In this document: in pieces, positions 21,502-34,825 of the stretch
Position numbering within the stretch: position 1 is the first letter of the stretch
Layout: each line of letters opens with the position of its first letter
Assembly: GCA_018350325.1 (NCBI GenBank)
Contig: JAEVLN010000010.1
Location: 1,364,001-1,428,000 of the forward strand
Reading direction: 5' to 3'
DNA from: Globodera rostochiensis
Taxonomy: Eukaryota > Nematoda > Chromadorea > Rhabditida > Heteroderidae
DNA: 64,000 bases
Program-made: the position numbers and the translations under genes
The notes under the pieces: generated by a model
Told to the model about the DNA's origin: nothing
Seen by the model: only the letters and a program-made list of their open reading frames with translations
The model's database searches: none

Positions 21502-24500
21502 TCAGCCAAAAATGAATGCAACAAAGAAAATAATGTACAAAGCGGTGGACACAAAAATGATGGCCCATCCCATCGTTTCCCCATACATGACGGCCATGTG
21601 GACGGCCAGCTTCAACGCATGCCACCAGTAGAGCATGCTGGCAATAGCAAAGAGCACAAGCACGCAGGTAACGAACGACATGGCGAGGTTGTACTTGCCG
21701 AGCATGACGGCGTGGTTGAAGTGTATCCAGTGAAGTTGCAGACCAGGAAGCGGCGTGGTCAAGCTGGTCTCCGTGAGTTTGGCATCAATCAGCAACGCCT
21801 CGATGGTGGAAGAGCCCGGTTTTCCTGAAAAGTACGAATTTGCTAACAAAAATGTTTACCTACTTTTAAGAAAATGAATATTTTTAATAAAAATACTAAA
21901 TTAAAACACAATTTTAAAATAAAATCAAGCGTTTGCCTGCAGGGATATACGCATTGATGCCGGCTCCGGCTGTAATGCCGCGCTTTCGTCGCCGTTGGCG
22001 TTTTTTTGTATTGGCAACAGCAGGGCTCTAAAATTTGCTTTTAAAAATATTTTATGTAATTATTGTTTATTAAAAAATAGTCACTCAAAAATATAAAAAA
22101 TAATAATCAAACTCTTCCACAACATTTTCTGCCTTTTCGTCATCGCCCACTTTAATGAATTTGTGTCCATTTTGCAATACAAAATTTGTGAACAGATCTT
22201 TAAGCGTTTTTGCAAATTCTTTGAACTTTTCCAACGGTTTATTGGTTTTCAAATTTTTCTTTTTATTTGTCGATGCTTCTTTTTCTTCCGCCATCATTTT
22301 TTGAAGAATTGGTTTCAGACTTTCGTTTAACGACAGCGGGGCATTGGGAAAATGAATGGACGGATCAATTTTGGACAACTCAATTTCTTTGATTTGAACT
22401 TCCCCTATAAACAAATATAATTTTAAAATTAAAATTTGAATTTAGTTTTTTTAAATTATTTTTTAACCCTTTTGCTTTTGCGCTTCAAATTGTTCGTCTT
22501 TGTCGTTAATGCTCAACTCGGCTCTTGCAAGTAAATCGACTACCCAAGCTCGGAATGTTTCAGTCGGTCCCACCACCACTTTTTTCATCACAAAGTTGAT
22601 CGAATCCTTGATGGGCAAGTAAAATGGGATGATAATCTAAAGTTTTAATGGAATATAAGCGTTTCCAATTACCATAAATTCCAGCCCCCGGGGGGGGGGG
22701 CTGGCTTAATGCCACAAAAGTCATAATGTGTTTAGAGCATTTTGTGCAAAATTGCTTGCCTCAAATGGAGACAGTTGATCAGTCATCAGTTTTGGGATGC
22801 CTCCAACAATCGTTTCAATGTTTGAAAAATAAAATCGCTTAAACAAGTTGCCGTTCCGCTTCCTCTTCTGGCCAAATTTGTAACTCCACCGGTTTAGCTT
22901 TTTGAACAAACTTTCGACCGCCCTTTGTAATGTGCCCATTTCGTCATTTCCCTTTCCCAACAAAGAAAACTTTTCGAGCTGTTCAGCGAAATCGAGTCCG
23001 TCCGAGGCGGCAAAACAATCGGTCAAATCATTGGTCAGATCACACTGAGCTATAATTATCAAATACTGTTTTAACTATGTTGGCACCCCGACGTTCGGGG
23101 GCGGAATTGTCGGGGTTTGGAATCGCCCTAAATTATCCGGTTCGGAGTCCAGGGAATGAATGACCCCTTGCCGGGGTTCGGAGTCGAGGAATGCCCCCAA
23201 ATTTTGGGCTTCAGAGTAGGGAAAACTCCAAAATTTTTGTGGTTCAAAATCGGAGAATAATCCCGAATTATCAAGGTTCGGGGTCGGGCTTTTTGGGTCA
23301 GGGTGCCAACGCTAATTAATAATTAAAGAATACTCAGGCAATGGAATTCTGAATTAATAATAGCGACAAATTAATTGGATAAATAAGAATTAAAGGATGA
23401 CCATCGAAGCTCATGTTGAACTGGTCCAGGTTCAGCTTCATCTCGTCCTGCAACGATTCCAACAGTTCGGCTCCGCTGTTTTCAATGGTGTAGCCCATAA
23501 AACGCAATTCAAAGCCCATGCCAATGTTTTCGTCTTCCCCAAGTCCTCCTCCTCCTCCCGCTTTGTCTTCTGATTTTGTCTTCGGCATATTGCCAATTGT
23601 CTCCGATTTTTTCAAATTTTTCGACGACGATTTTGACACTTTTTTACCCATTCTTTTCACAATTTCATCAAAAATTTGCAATTGTTTTTTGATCATTTCT
23701 ACGTTTTCTTTGTCTTTCGCCGATACTTTTTGCTGAGGTTCATCTGTCCTCAACACAAAGTGCCAATTTGTCATTCCCTGATTTTCCATCCGATCAAATA
23801 ATTCGAGGGCCAAAGCGATATAAAAAGCGCGGAAAAACAGTTGGTAAACTTTCAGACGCTTTCCCAACGCATCGTTTTCGATTTCGCCTCGAATTTCAAT
23901 AAGTTTTTTATCAATTTTTTTCACAGCATTTTGGGGCGTATCCGTTGGCAACGATTCTGATGTATGCATATGTATATATATAAATTATTAAATTTTTAAT
24001 TTACAAATTATTATACCGATGTCATGTTCCTCGTCCAAAAAATCTTTCAACGTTTTGTGTTCTTTTTTACACTGTTTATCGCCTCCTCCTAAATGACCGC
24101 TGCTGCTGCCGCTGCGGTTTTGCTGCTTTTTGGACAAAATGTCATCCTTTTGCCCAATTGTCCGCTTTTTTCGGCGCTTTGTTATTGCCTTGCCGAGTTT
24201 GGCCATTGCCTGTTTTGTGCCCTCCAGCGCTTTTCGATACTCGTCTCTAATCGGATGCGTCAGTGTCCCGGACGCGTTCCATTTGTGCAATTTCCGCTCA
24301 ATGCTTTGGTAACCTAGTGCCAGTTTTGTGCCCATTCTGTGCAAAAAATTGTTGTCCAATTTCTCTAAATCCAAATTTTCGTATTGTTGGTGCAACGATG
24401 TCCAACGCTCCTTCTCTTTACGTGTCGTTATTTTTTGAAAATTCAAACGATGCGCCAAATTTTTGTTCAACGATATTAACAATTCTCTAAACAAGGCCAA

Positions 24501-26238
24501 AATTAGAGTTGGTCGGGATCGAGATTTTGGGAAAACCTGGGACCGGGATTGAAAAAATTCAAAAAACGGGATTTTATAAGGGGGAAATTTAATCAAATCC
24601 CGGTCAATAAAACCGGGACTAATGGTCAAAAAACAAAGATTCGTAATTTTGAAAAAAAAACCGGGACTTTATAAGGGGCAAATTCAGTCCCAAAATTGGA
24701 GACTTCATTACCAGCCCGGCGCGACCAACTCTAGCCAAAATTTGCTATTCATTATAAAAATTTAAAATTTTTTTTTTAAAATACCGCATCATAAAGCACT
24801 GGTCTCTGGCATTATGTTGACCGTTTGTTGGTGTTTTGTCGATTTTCATTGTAAGCGGAAATTCCATTTTTGCGTCCAATTGCATTGTGTGAACATTGAC
24901 AAATAAAGCGTATTCAAATTGATCTCCGGCGACTGCCGCAAAAAATTTGCTGGCACATGGCAACAAAAACTCATCAAAACTTTTGTCCAATAAACCGCCT
25001 GTTTTTGCAAAATAAAAAAATATTATACACATTTTTGCGCCTTTTTAATTAATTTTTTTTTGTTTTTTTACCCTCTCCAATCAGTACAGTATCCTCCTCC
25101 CCAACATTGTGGCTTTCTGTAACATTTGCACAATTTTTGAACGGGTCTTCCATTTCAGCGCCATCGTTTTCAGCTTCTGCCGCTCTATCAGACGATGAGC
25201 ACTTTTCGCTGTCCAACCATTTGTCCAATTCCTTCACTCCGTCCGCATAAAATGCCACTTCCAAACGTTTCCGCGTTTTTCCCCGCAATTTCTTATAAAT
25301 TCCGCCCAATTTTTTGTCGAAATTTTTACTTTTTTTCTCAATTTTCCCGATCAAATTTTGCGAAAATGCATACATATAATGGTAAATGCATACAACAAAA
25401 TCGGAGCTGATTTCTTCCAACGCATTTTCCGTGTCGGAATTGTTATCGTCGTCACTTGCAGTACCATCATTGCCTCCTCCTTTGACATTATCAGAATTTT
25501 GCATATTTCCAACAGTTTCATAAATGTTAATGCCCAATTTTTTGATCGGTTTCAACGGATTTCTTTGCAATTTTTGGCAAATTCTCTCCGCCACGTTGGC
25601 CAACACTTGCACACGCACTCTGATCGATGGTTCTGCCAGTTTCCAATTTTTGATCGCAATTTTGGCCACCCCTTCACCGTCCTTGCCCGCCTTCAACTCC
25701 TTCGCCTCGTCCTTTCGCCTCTCCGCCCTCAGCGAATTGAAAATGTTTGTCCCAATTAATTGGGCCTTTTTGGCCCGATTTTGTTCAAATTCGGGCTCAT
25801 AAACAATTCGGTGAAAATATTTGACAAACATTTCCGCATTTTCGGTGCTAATTGCATTACATTTCAATTCTAAATTTTTAAATTCGAACAAATAGAGAGA
25901 GCAAAAAGCAATAAATACTTACGCGTTTCTCCCTCAATTATGAGACAAAAATCAAATTTTATTCGAATAAGGTCGTTTGTTTTGGTCAAATCCACCAATT
26001 TTTCATTATATATAGTCAACATTGTTTTCCAAGCAATCATTTTTTTCTTTGTATAAATTTCCAAAAGTGCCAAATTTTCTTTGCCCGTTTCTTTGTCGTT
26101 CAGCGCATAATTGTTGCCAAAATTAACTCCCCATTTGTTTTCAAGACGCCACACAAGTTTTTGCATGTGATGGTAAAGCAGAAATTTTACACAATGAATG
26201 TATCCCGATGCCATTTGCGCACTTAAGGAAATTGGCAT
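21502..26238 (-). CDS. large protein of about 1,170 residues with two C-terminal membrane segments
   Basis: Ten exons join in phase: 26238-25923, 25869-25072, 24998-24785, 24486-24017, 23956-23402, 23049-22760, 22636-22468, 22404-22124, 22027-21937 and 21824-21502. The total is close to 1,168 residues if the ATG at 26238 is the start. A possible upstream first exon begins at 26758 (MFTCCLSTQVIITIVGIWSA). The protein is hydrophilic and lysine-rich with helical stretches. A basic patch (KKRQRRRKRG) precedes two hydrophobic helices near the end (SFVTCVLVLFAIASMLYWW and WAIIFVSTALYIIFFVAFIF). No family is recognised. Introns after 22760 (GAG/gcaagc) and 21937 (CAG/gcaaac) are GC-AG. Two introns hold transposons (24.5 and 23.1 kb). 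A split into two genes cannot be excluded around 22.1 kb. Confidence 0.72.
23076..23314. mobile_element. inverted-repeat element in intron
   Basis: The ends TATGTTGGCACCCCGA and TCAGGGTGCCAACGCTA are complementary at GTTGGCACCC. The interior reiterates GGTTCGGAGTCG words. No exact target duplication is visible. Confidence 0.65.
24504..24733. mobile_element. 230-bp hAT-type MITE in intron
   Basis: Terminal repeats TAGAGTTGGTCG and CGACCAACTCTA have exact 8-bp flanks GCCAAAAT. The interior reiterates ACCGGGA. It sits in an intron of the large minus-strand gene, just after an acceptor. Confidence 0.9.
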
Positions 26239-26977
26239 TAAATTATTTACAGGCGTTGGTTGCTCAGAATCGCAAACTTCGGAAGTCCCGGATTACGGTA
26301 TCGATAATGATGTCCAAAATAGGGTTTTTATTTTGAGATAAAAGATTTTTTTTACTCAAAAAAGGGGTGGGGGGAGGAGAGACCGGCAGTCGAGAGCAAT
26401 TTTGAAAATTAAATTTTTTTCTCAAAAATTCCTCTTTCTTCCAAAAATTTGTGTAAAAACCATTTATTTTAACAAAAATTAGATTGGGCATGGTGAAACT
26501 TTTCTCTCCCATTGCCAGGAATAATTTGATTTTGAACAGTTTTTTTAACAAATCGAAAAGATGCTAGATTTGAAATACCTATATTCCTTTAAACATTTTA
26601 ATAAATCAATTATGAAACTTTTCCAAAAATGACACAAAACAAAAAAACAGATTTAGCCCCTTTTTGTCACTTTTGGCACATAACTCATAGAGCGACAGCG
26701 CCGACCAAATGCCGACAATCGTGATGATCACTTGCGTTGAAAGGCAGCAGGTGAACATATTTTTGCTATTACTAAATAAAAATAAAAATTATTTTAAATA
26801 AATAAATTGTAGTATTTTCACTAACTAATAATGATATAACTGCTGCATTGGGTGGAGTGGACTTCACAACACATATTTTAAAATGAATCATCGTCTAGGA
26901 CCAGATTTTGTCGGCTGATAGAACGATTCACTGGGTCTTTTGAGAAAAATGAATTAATGTCGTTTAATTTATTTGTA

Positions 26978-28212
26978 TTAAATAATAAAATATAACATCA
27001 AATTATCAATACGTGTGCCTTTTCCGTTATCTTTGTTTAAAAAACCAAATATTTTCAAGCATTTATCTGAACAGCGGCTGTTCAAAATTTTGATTATTTT
27101 GTGCATACTTTTGATGGTGCATTTATAATCGAAGAATTCTTCGCATAAGATCTTAAGGAGATGAAGATCAGTGCTTTGAACGGACAATTTAAAGAATTCA
27201 ATTTTGAAGAAGGTGCCGACTAAACCGGAGCGGTGTGACTTTTTCGGTTCTTTATATATTGTTTGGTAGTATTAGTATTAAATTCATATTTTGTTTCGTC
27301 TTATTTTCTGTTTTGGTCTTTGTTTGAAAACAACAAATATTTTCCAATTGAATCGGATGAAATTAATTGTTCACGGACTGCGGCGAGTGCTGCTTTGGGT
27401 CGGGTAACTTGCAGTGCGGCCATCCTCAATCTGACAAATTGTTGATTATTAAAGTTAAAAATCGGGGTTCCGAGGTGTTAGAAAATAAGTGAAATTTTAG
27501 GATTCCAATCAATTTTACTTATTTAAAAATTACGAATGCAAAAAAAATTTCGCATTTTTAAAATTTCTATGTAATTCTCTTAACAAAAACAAACATTTAA
27601 AAATTTTCTCGGCGGCCGATCTTTCTCCTCCCTTCGCCCACAAAAATTTTTAAAAATATTTAAAAACTTTAATGAATTTGTCAATTTGCATAAATGCTTT
27701 TTAAAAGCTTCTTTTATTATTTTGGGCGACGGTGCCGATAGCTGTCATTTGAATTTTACAAATTAAGCGCAATTTGCTGAGGGAATTGGTAAAAAGCATT
27801 TGACTGAAAAACTGAAATTAAATCATTTATAAAAAAATTACACCCTTTAAAGCTTGGATTGAATTGCCCCGGTCCACCTGTGTAAGTGTTGCTAGAATGT
27901 AGGACATAAGCGGTGTCCAATATTTAGAGAGTGCCACAGGACTACTGTAAATGGCCTCGGCGATATCCCATGACTAAAGGTAAAATTAAAATAATTAACT
28001 AATTCACACAAAAATAAAAATTCTATGTATATTGGGATTTTAAATTTATAGACCAATCACGTTTGAGTTATGTTTTATTTTTTTAAATATTCATACAATT
28101 CTTTCTTGCGCAGGCAATTGAATAAACACAAAACTGCAGCGGAAAATCTTGGAAATTGCGTTTGCGGCCCCGGTGAAATGTGTGTGCACAATTTGCCGCT
28201 AAAATATCGCAT
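26978..28212 (-). CDS. possible small multi-exon gene, uncertain
   Basis: Three pieces look coding on the minus strand. About 27972-27853 reads SWDIAEAIYSSPVALSKYWT onward. About 27440-27310 encodes MAALQVTRPKAALAAVREQL onward. About 27235-26978 encodes a lysine/cysteine-containing tail (VQSTDLHLLKILCEEFFDYK onward) and ends in a stop. A further candidate start lies at 28212. Junctions are not resolved, so exon order and membership are tentative, and no domain is recognised. Confidence 0.3.
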
Positions 28213-29528
28213 TTCTTAGAAGGAATTTTAATTAATAACCCAAAATGTTATTGTTCATTCACCACTGGTTAAAATTTACTGATGAGATACATTTCCAAAT
28301 TTTCAATTGAAAAGAAGTTCCCTCAATTCTGGAAATCCAATCCCGAAGCCAGGCTGCTTCTGTTTTTTTTTGGAGGCATAAGCCGACCCGGCAGGAAAAT
28401 AAAAATAAATAAAGGTAGATTGTTAACAAATTTTTTTTTGGCTTTTGTGAAGAAATTTTTGAAAAATGCCAAAAAATATGCACATAAATAGCGAAATATG
28501 CACATGGAAATGCGTTCTAAACGCTTCAAACCATGCATGTGCATATTTGGACGCTCTAATAATTATTGTTTCGTTTATTAAAACAATAAAATTTGTTTTG
28601 CATTCTCGATGTTTGTGCATTTTTTATTATCATCCGCTACAGAATAGTGTCAAAATTAATTTTATGTGCTATTTGATTGAAACAAAAAATTTCGGATGGA
28701 TTTGTAGATGGAAAATTTTAGCGGGAACTTGAACGAAAACGAATTTCCTAATTTGTAAGACTCGATCACTGAGCGAGCGGTACTTTTTGAGTTGAGATTT
28801 TTTCGATAAATATAAGTTTTAAAATGAAGGCACTTTTAGCCTAATTATGTTGTTACAAGAGATCCGGCAGTGCCAACAATAGGCTTCACCGGAAATGGTG
28901 AACAATAAGTGATTTATTATAATTAGCCCAACTCGTTGCTTACGCCAGATTCATTGCCAACGCGCAGCGAGATCAAAAGCCCTCGCTCATGATCAGACAC
29001 CCAGCGAAGATACTTTTTTAATGGGTGTAAATTCCAGACAAATTGTTGCAAATCACGGTGGTCAAAGTAACGCGGGAGGAGGGCACGGAATGGCACCAGT
29101 TGATGGGCATGGTCTTTGGTGGAAGGGACGAAGTTTGGCGGGCAACCGAAAATTGTCAAATTTTTAGCTTGTTTTTTGAAACAGCTTTTACGACGGTGCC
29201 GATAGGCAAAATTTTGAAAAATTTTTGCGAATAATATTTTTAAAAATTGCCACGTTTCTTGCTTGATGAGAGCCAATTTTCGAGTCGAATTTGGCTAAAT
29301 TTTTCTAGTCGAGGTTCAAATCTGAAAACTTTCGAGTCCTCGTGGCAACCCTGGTCTGTGATCGTTGTTCTGAAATGCGGGAAATTTGTAAGCACGACGA
29401 GCATAGAAAAGATAACCCTGGGAGGAAGTCGCATAACTTAAAAATACAAACATGATAAGTCACCAGGTATTCACAGATGGCATCCGTCTTAATCAAGAAT
29501 TTAAGTCATACTTTGGAAAAACTATAAG
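28213..29528. other. intergenic, repeat-derived
   Basis: Contains pieces of dispersed repeats, including ATATGCACAT-type words at 28470-28550 related to elements at 31.85 and 48.0 kb, and the motif GACGGTGCCGATAGGCA near 29192. No gene is supported. Confidence 0.5.
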
Positions 29529-30142
29529 TAGGGCTGGGATTTTTATGTTATAACATATTTTTTTCGTAGATTCCTTACCATGAGAGAAGCCCAAAAATAG
29601 TATTTGTTTTGAAAAATTTTTGAATTAGGGCGACTTTTTAGCACATATTAAAACATATTTTGGGGGTATTTTTTAGCACATATTTACTGACATATTTTAA
29701 GCTTTTTCAGAGTTTTAGGACATATTTCGCCATTTTTCAAAAATTCCTTAACAAAAATGCAATAAAAACGAAAAATACACCCCTAAGAAATCGACTTTTC
29801 AAAAATTTTCAAAAATGCACCCCTAAAAATTGACTTTTTCTTGGACCAAAAATCCACTCACAAAGATCGACATTTTCCCTAAAATTTTTTACTTTTGATA
29901 TTTATAAAATTTTTAAAACATGTGAAAAATAGTATATTTACAACTGTAGGAGCAAAATTAATAAAGATAGATGAATTTTGAAGGTTTTTATGCATAAACT
30001 GACTAGATTTTGGCCATTTTTGGCATATATTTTAGCACATATTTTAGCATTTTTTGGGATTTTTAGCACATATTTTGGCATTTTTTAGTACATAAAAACA
30101 TACATATTTTAGGTTTTTTAGCACATATAAATCCCAGCCCTA
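29529..30142. mobile_element. 614-bp hAT-type element
   Basis: Terminal repeats TAGGGCTGGGATTT and AAATCCCAGCCCTA have exact 8-bp flanks ACTATAAG. The interior reiterates TTTTAGCACATATT. Its middle part recurs inverted at 49.2-49.45 kb. No coding sequence. Confidence 0.9.
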
Positions 30143-30399
30143 ACTATAAGAATAATTGGAAAAAATGTCGTTTACCGGTGTAAAATATTTTCGGTCGAAT
30201 CATATACCACTCGACTCCACTCTAAGCCTAACGCACGAATCTGCAAAAATTTTTGCGCGGAAAGCACTTTGAAGCAAGTTATGAGCCCGGGACTGAAGTG
30301 TCTTTTTCAGTGGGGACTCAGTTGTCCACGGATTAAAAATAAGGGGAAATTTAGACAGTAAGGTGGAAAATAGCAGCCAAAGTACCGCACACTCGACTA

Positions 30400-30600
30400 C
30401 GGCGGCCAGTAGGTGGGGCGAGACTCCGGGCTCCGGAAGAAGTCCGCGCGTGACCCGGCTGGGGGTCTCGCGCGCGCCCGCTCCGCGGGTCCCCGCGCGC
30501 TCGCCCCCCAGTGGCGCTCGTCAGACTTCTTCCTCCGCCCTCCGTCTCGCCCCACTACTTGCTCCGTCATCGCATGCTCGCTGTTGGCGGGCCGATACAC
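30400..30600. repeat. GC-rich imperfect palindrome
   Basis: Two arms are approximate complements: GTGGGGCGAGACTCCGGGCT near 30413 and its counterpart ending CTCGCCCCACTACTTG near 30563. The core is rich in CGCG. GC content is far above the surroundings, and open frames appear on both strands because of base composition. Confidence 0.6.
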
Positions 30601-30820
30601 GGCCTTATTCTTACCCCAGAAAACATGCATTTAAAATTTTAAACATAATCAAAATTTTTAAATTTTCTTTCCGGGGGGACCCCAAATCTCTACCATTACA
30701 AGTAATAAACTCGAGCAAAATGCACGAAAATACTCCCCCCCCCCCTTCCGCCGTTTTTATGTTTAAAAACAATTTTCGATTTTTCAAAAAATAGGGGGGG
30801 GGGGCACGGCTTAAGTATTA

Positions 30821-31024
30821 TCAAACAATAAATAAATAAATTATTAAAATGTATAATGGTCCAACATTGTTTTGCCATTGCTTTGCACGTTTAGTTCCGC
30901 GCAACAAAAGGTAAAAAAGAGAATTTGTCGGCATCAACATATTTTTGTAAAATGGCCCATTAATAAATTGAGCAATTTCATTAGTAAGTTCAGGCGGAAG
31001 ACTGCTTTGAAACTGAGCTCCCAT
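30821..31024 (-). CDS. possible exon of an unrecognised gene
   Basis: A frame beginning MGAQFQSSLPPELTNEIAQF follows an acceptor-like TTACAG and continues through a mixed amphipathic sequence to a possible donor near 30870. Composition looks coding, but no partner exon was identified in 30-31.2 kb. It could be a fragment. Confidence 0.3.
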   Translation of the reverse strand: MGAQFQSSLPPELTNEIAQFINGPFYKNMLMPTNSLFYLLLRGTKRAKQWQNNVGPLYILIIYLFIV

Positions 31025-31842
31025 AATTCTGTAAAAAAATTGTAAAATTTATTTGTTGAAAATGTAAAATTGATGAATAAAATAAACATAAAATTCTACC
31101 CTGCATTTTTAAAAATGCGGGAACGGACAGCGGTCAATGATTTGGGGGTGTGCTGTATCGGGCGCCAAAATATTTTAGATGCCAAACTTATGAAACCCCA
31201 CTAATTACTAAACGATTCAAATACATATTTCTACATTAATTAACGCTTATTTATTCACATGAAAAACATCTTTTATTATTTTCCAAAAAGATAAAATAAT
31301 TCATTCTTTTAGCTAGCCTTTTCAAACGTTTAAATTTAAATTTTTGGCTTTTTTAGCCCATTGTCCAGAAAGACATTTTTACAACAGTTTTTTTTTGAAA
31401 AAAATTAAGTATTTGTCCTTATTTTTGAAGTCGAAAGTGCATTTTCGTTTTTATTGCATTTCGTTAAGGAATTTTCAAAAATGCCGAAAATGTATCAAAT
31501 GGCATAAATAATGTAATCGTAACAATTATTGTTGACTGCTTCAAAATTAAATAAAATGTTTTTTGAATAAAATCCATAAACATTTTAAATGCATTTTTTT
31601 AAACATATTTATTTTGTATGGGATCCCAAGCACTCATTTACAAAGTGTGTGTGAGTGGACTCTGTGGGTAGGTAAATCAATAAAAAATGATGCTGAAAAT
31701 GCTAGGGAAAATGAACACACAAAACATTTGCTGTTAAATTAAAAGTGTTTGAAAGATATCACTTTTAAATTGAAATCCTCGATATTGATTATAGATTCTT
31801 AGGGGTGTATTTTTTGTGCATTTTTTTAAGAATTTTTGAAAA

Positions 31843-32025
31843 ATAGCGAAATATGGAAAAAAATATGGAATATGGATATAAATCGTGAAATATGGAAGAC
31901 TATGGATTATAAAATGAGCTCTAGAAGCTCCAAACAAAGCTAAACACATCATTTATGGTATTTATACGCTGTTCCGATGCGCAAAAAAAAATATGGATTT
32001 CCATATAATTTGTGGCCCTAATGAT
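31843..32025. repeat. dispersed repeat with ATATGGAA words
   Basis: GCGAAATATGGAAAAAAATA through TTGTGGCCCTAATGA is shared with 47.98-48.16 kb at high identity, so these are two copies of one element. Termini are not clear. Confidence 0.6.
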
Positions 32026-32712
32026 TAGTAGGTAAGTCTTTTATTATTACTCTTAGCGTGATGTTGAAATTGTCGTTTTTGCCAAGGCAATTTTGCCAGT
32101 TAAACACTAGCATTGTTTAAGAAACAATTTAGGTTACATACAAAATAAACTTGGCGCCGACAAGTTTGAAAACTTCCAAATTTTTTTTTTGTCAGATAAT
32201 CAACTCAAATGAATTTGCCATTAATTGAAAATTGCAAATTATCTAACCGATTGGACGGAATCGAAATTTTTGACGGCATATTTGGGTGTTCGGATTGGGC
32301 CCACAATTCAAACTACCCAATTTGAACATAATTAAATATACTTTTTTTCTTTAACATTATAAAAAAAATTCTTACGATCTTCGCAATAAAGCACATTTTA
32401 TGGTACTATTAATTTGTAGCCTTTTTAAAAATATTCTTGCAGAATCTAAAAATTATAATAAAAAAAGGCACAATTATTTGGATAAATTCAAATAAAAATA
32501 TCACTTTCGTAAATATGCAAATTCCATTCTGTTGTGATTTCTCCCGTTGTTCGAATAATAATGTAGTTTCTTTTGTATTATTACATTAATGAAAAATTAC
32601 TAATACAAATAATATGATTTATGCATACAAAATAGCAAAATTAACCTGTTTTAATGGTTTAATTTTTGTATATTTTTAAATTGCTACTATTTAAATAACC
32701 TTAATATTTTAG

Positions 32713-34182
32713 ATGCTTTTTCTGTTGCTGCTTATTTTGTTTGCTAATTCATTTGCACAAAATTTGACTTTTAGTTCATCAACAACAGATGATTCAACGA
32801 AATTTACAACCAAAATTAGCCTAAATGTTGTCCAGAATGCAACTACAAGCCCAACGTTGGCGCTATTTTCAACAATTACCAACCAAATTCATTCCACTAA
32901 AGGTGGTTTTTAAATTTGTAATTTATTAATTACACAAAATAAATTTTTGTCAAGAAACTGCATCGATACAAACGATTGATAATGTTACAACAGACGATTT
33001 TTCAACAACAAGTAATTAAAGCTTACTATGTAAATTAAAAAATAATTTTCTTTTTAATTGCATAAAACCAATTTTAGCAAATAAATTTACACAAATGAAT
33101 GACAATTTGACGACTGTTGATGATTTGTCCAACACTTTGACAACACAAAAACTGCTCAATCAAAGCACACAACAAGAAGAAATCAGCAGCAACGCTTCAT
33201 GTGCATTTTAAATTAAATGTTTTTTTAACAAAACAAAAAGTTTAGCAACGAAAAAAGACTTATTTATTTTGCCAAGAAAAAACATATTTAAATGTAAATA
33301 AATCCTTGTAATAATCACCAGAATGTGGCCATTATTTTTTAACAGATGAATATTTAACAACACCAATATATCCGGTGAATAATTTGTCTTCAAATTCTAC
33401 GCCATCACAAAATCTGTTGAATGCAACGAAAAATGCACAAATGGTGAACGGTTCAAGTTGGTCAACATTTAATTTTATAAATAAAAAATTTAAAATGCAT
33501 TGATTTTCTTTTAATATTTTTATTAAATTAAATTAAATTCTATAAAGCAAAAACTAATTTATTAGGGCCGCTTTTTTATTGCCAAAAAGGCGAGGAAATA
33601 CGAATTTGTGCCTTTTGTGAACGAACTTGTCGGCATCAATTCCAATTTTGTGGGGTACTCAATTGCCTGTTACCGCCAAAATGTTATTGCAAAATGGGAT
33701 TTGTGCGCGATATGAATAACATGTGCATACCAGCACACGAATGTCCGCACGGTGATAATAAAAATTTTTATTAGTAAATTTTTTACTAATGGAAATAATT
33801 AATATAAATTAAATAATAATAAAAGATAAAATAAAAATAGTTACTCCTTTGAAATATACAAGCAATAGACATTAGTCAAGAGGCGGGGGGGGGGGGTGGG
33901 CTGACCTCACCTTTCTTTCCAACACTAAAAAAATAAAAAATATTTTTGTTATAGAGATTTGTGTTTGAAGTTAAAGTTCACAAATTTTCTGATTAAAAAA
34001 ATTCAGAATGTTGCGTCGGGTCAACTTGCATTGTGTGCAGCACCGGGAACGGTTGCGTCGTGCACGATGGACAGCCAAAATGCGTGTTGGACAGTCACAT
34101 TGTGTGCAACATAAAGTGCACGAATGGCCACCGGTGCATTGTGCGCAACGGTCGTCCAATGTGCACAACAACAAATCAATGA
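32713..34182 (+). CDS. secreted TIL-domain protein with follistatin-N-like C-terminus
   Basis: Six exons join in phase (32713-32902, 32955-33011, 33078-33200, 33346-33456, 33566-33751, 34007-34182), giving about 280 residues. The signal peptide is MLFLLLLILFANSFAQ. A Ser/Thr/Asn-rich region with many NxS/T sites follows. Exon 5 holds ten cysteines in the order of a trypsin-inhibitor-like (TIL) domain, from FYCQKGEEIRIC to NNMCIPAHEC. Exon 6 adds repeats of the form CxxGxxCxxxxGxPxC (CSTGNGCVVHDGQPKC, CTNGHRCIVRNGRPMC), like the follistatin N-terminal module. Reading through exon 5 instead would stop at 33774 after the TIL domain, so two isoforms are possible. The ATG directly follows TATTTTAG, a possible trans-splice acceptor. 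TIL domains commonly inhibit serine proteases; that role is inferred. Confidence 0.8.
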
Positions 34183-34459
34183 AACCGGCACAATATTTGT
34201 GATGAATAATAATTAAATTCTTATCATAATAATGTATGATCGTTGTTGCCTAGGCAATTTTGGAATATTCTTTGGTAACGCGAAGCAATCGAAATTTTTG
34301 GGGGACCAAATCTAACCAATAATTTGCCCAAAAATAAAGTGAAACAAACTCTATCGATTGGACTAAGATAATGCAAAAAAATTATTGTATTGAAATACAT
34401 ATTTATTGTAAACTATAATTAACAGTCAAAAAAGTACTTTTAAAAAGCATAGTCAAGAA

Positions 34460-34705
34460 CAGGCATGGCCACGGATATCCGCGGATTATCCGGATATGGA
34501 TGGATAGGGATAAGGAATTTCAAAATGGGACGGATAACGGATATGAAAAATCCACTTATCCGGATATATCCGCTGTATATCCGCGGATAACCGGATAACG
34601 GATACGAATTTTGAAAAATGAGACGGATACAAATGGATACACGGATTCAAAAGGCACGGATAATCCGGACACGGATTTAAAAAATTGTATCCATGGCTAT
34701 GCCTG
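34460..34705. mobile_element. 246-bp hAT-type MITE (in duplication copy A)
   Basis: Terminal repeats CAGGCATGGCC and GGCTATGCCTG have exact 8-bp flanks GTCAAGAA. The interior reiterates GGATATCCG. It predates the tandem duplication because both copies carry it. Confidence 0.85.
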
Positions 34706-34825
34706 GTCAAGAATAATTAAAAAAAAAAAATTTCTAAAAAGATTGTTAAAATCAAACAAAACATATTAACTAAAAGACTAGACAATTCAACGATTTTTTA
34801 ATGGGTTCATCATTAATTTTTAAAA

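Noticed and set aside
30363..30794. Arg/Pro/Ser-rich frames on both strands
   Set aside because: They result from the GC-rich palindrome; no exon signals or recognisable domains.
33971..34202. Arg/His-rich plus frame and Cys-rich minus frame
   Set aside because: Another plus frame of the same segment gives a cysteine-patterned exon that joins the TIL exon in phase; the others are shadows.
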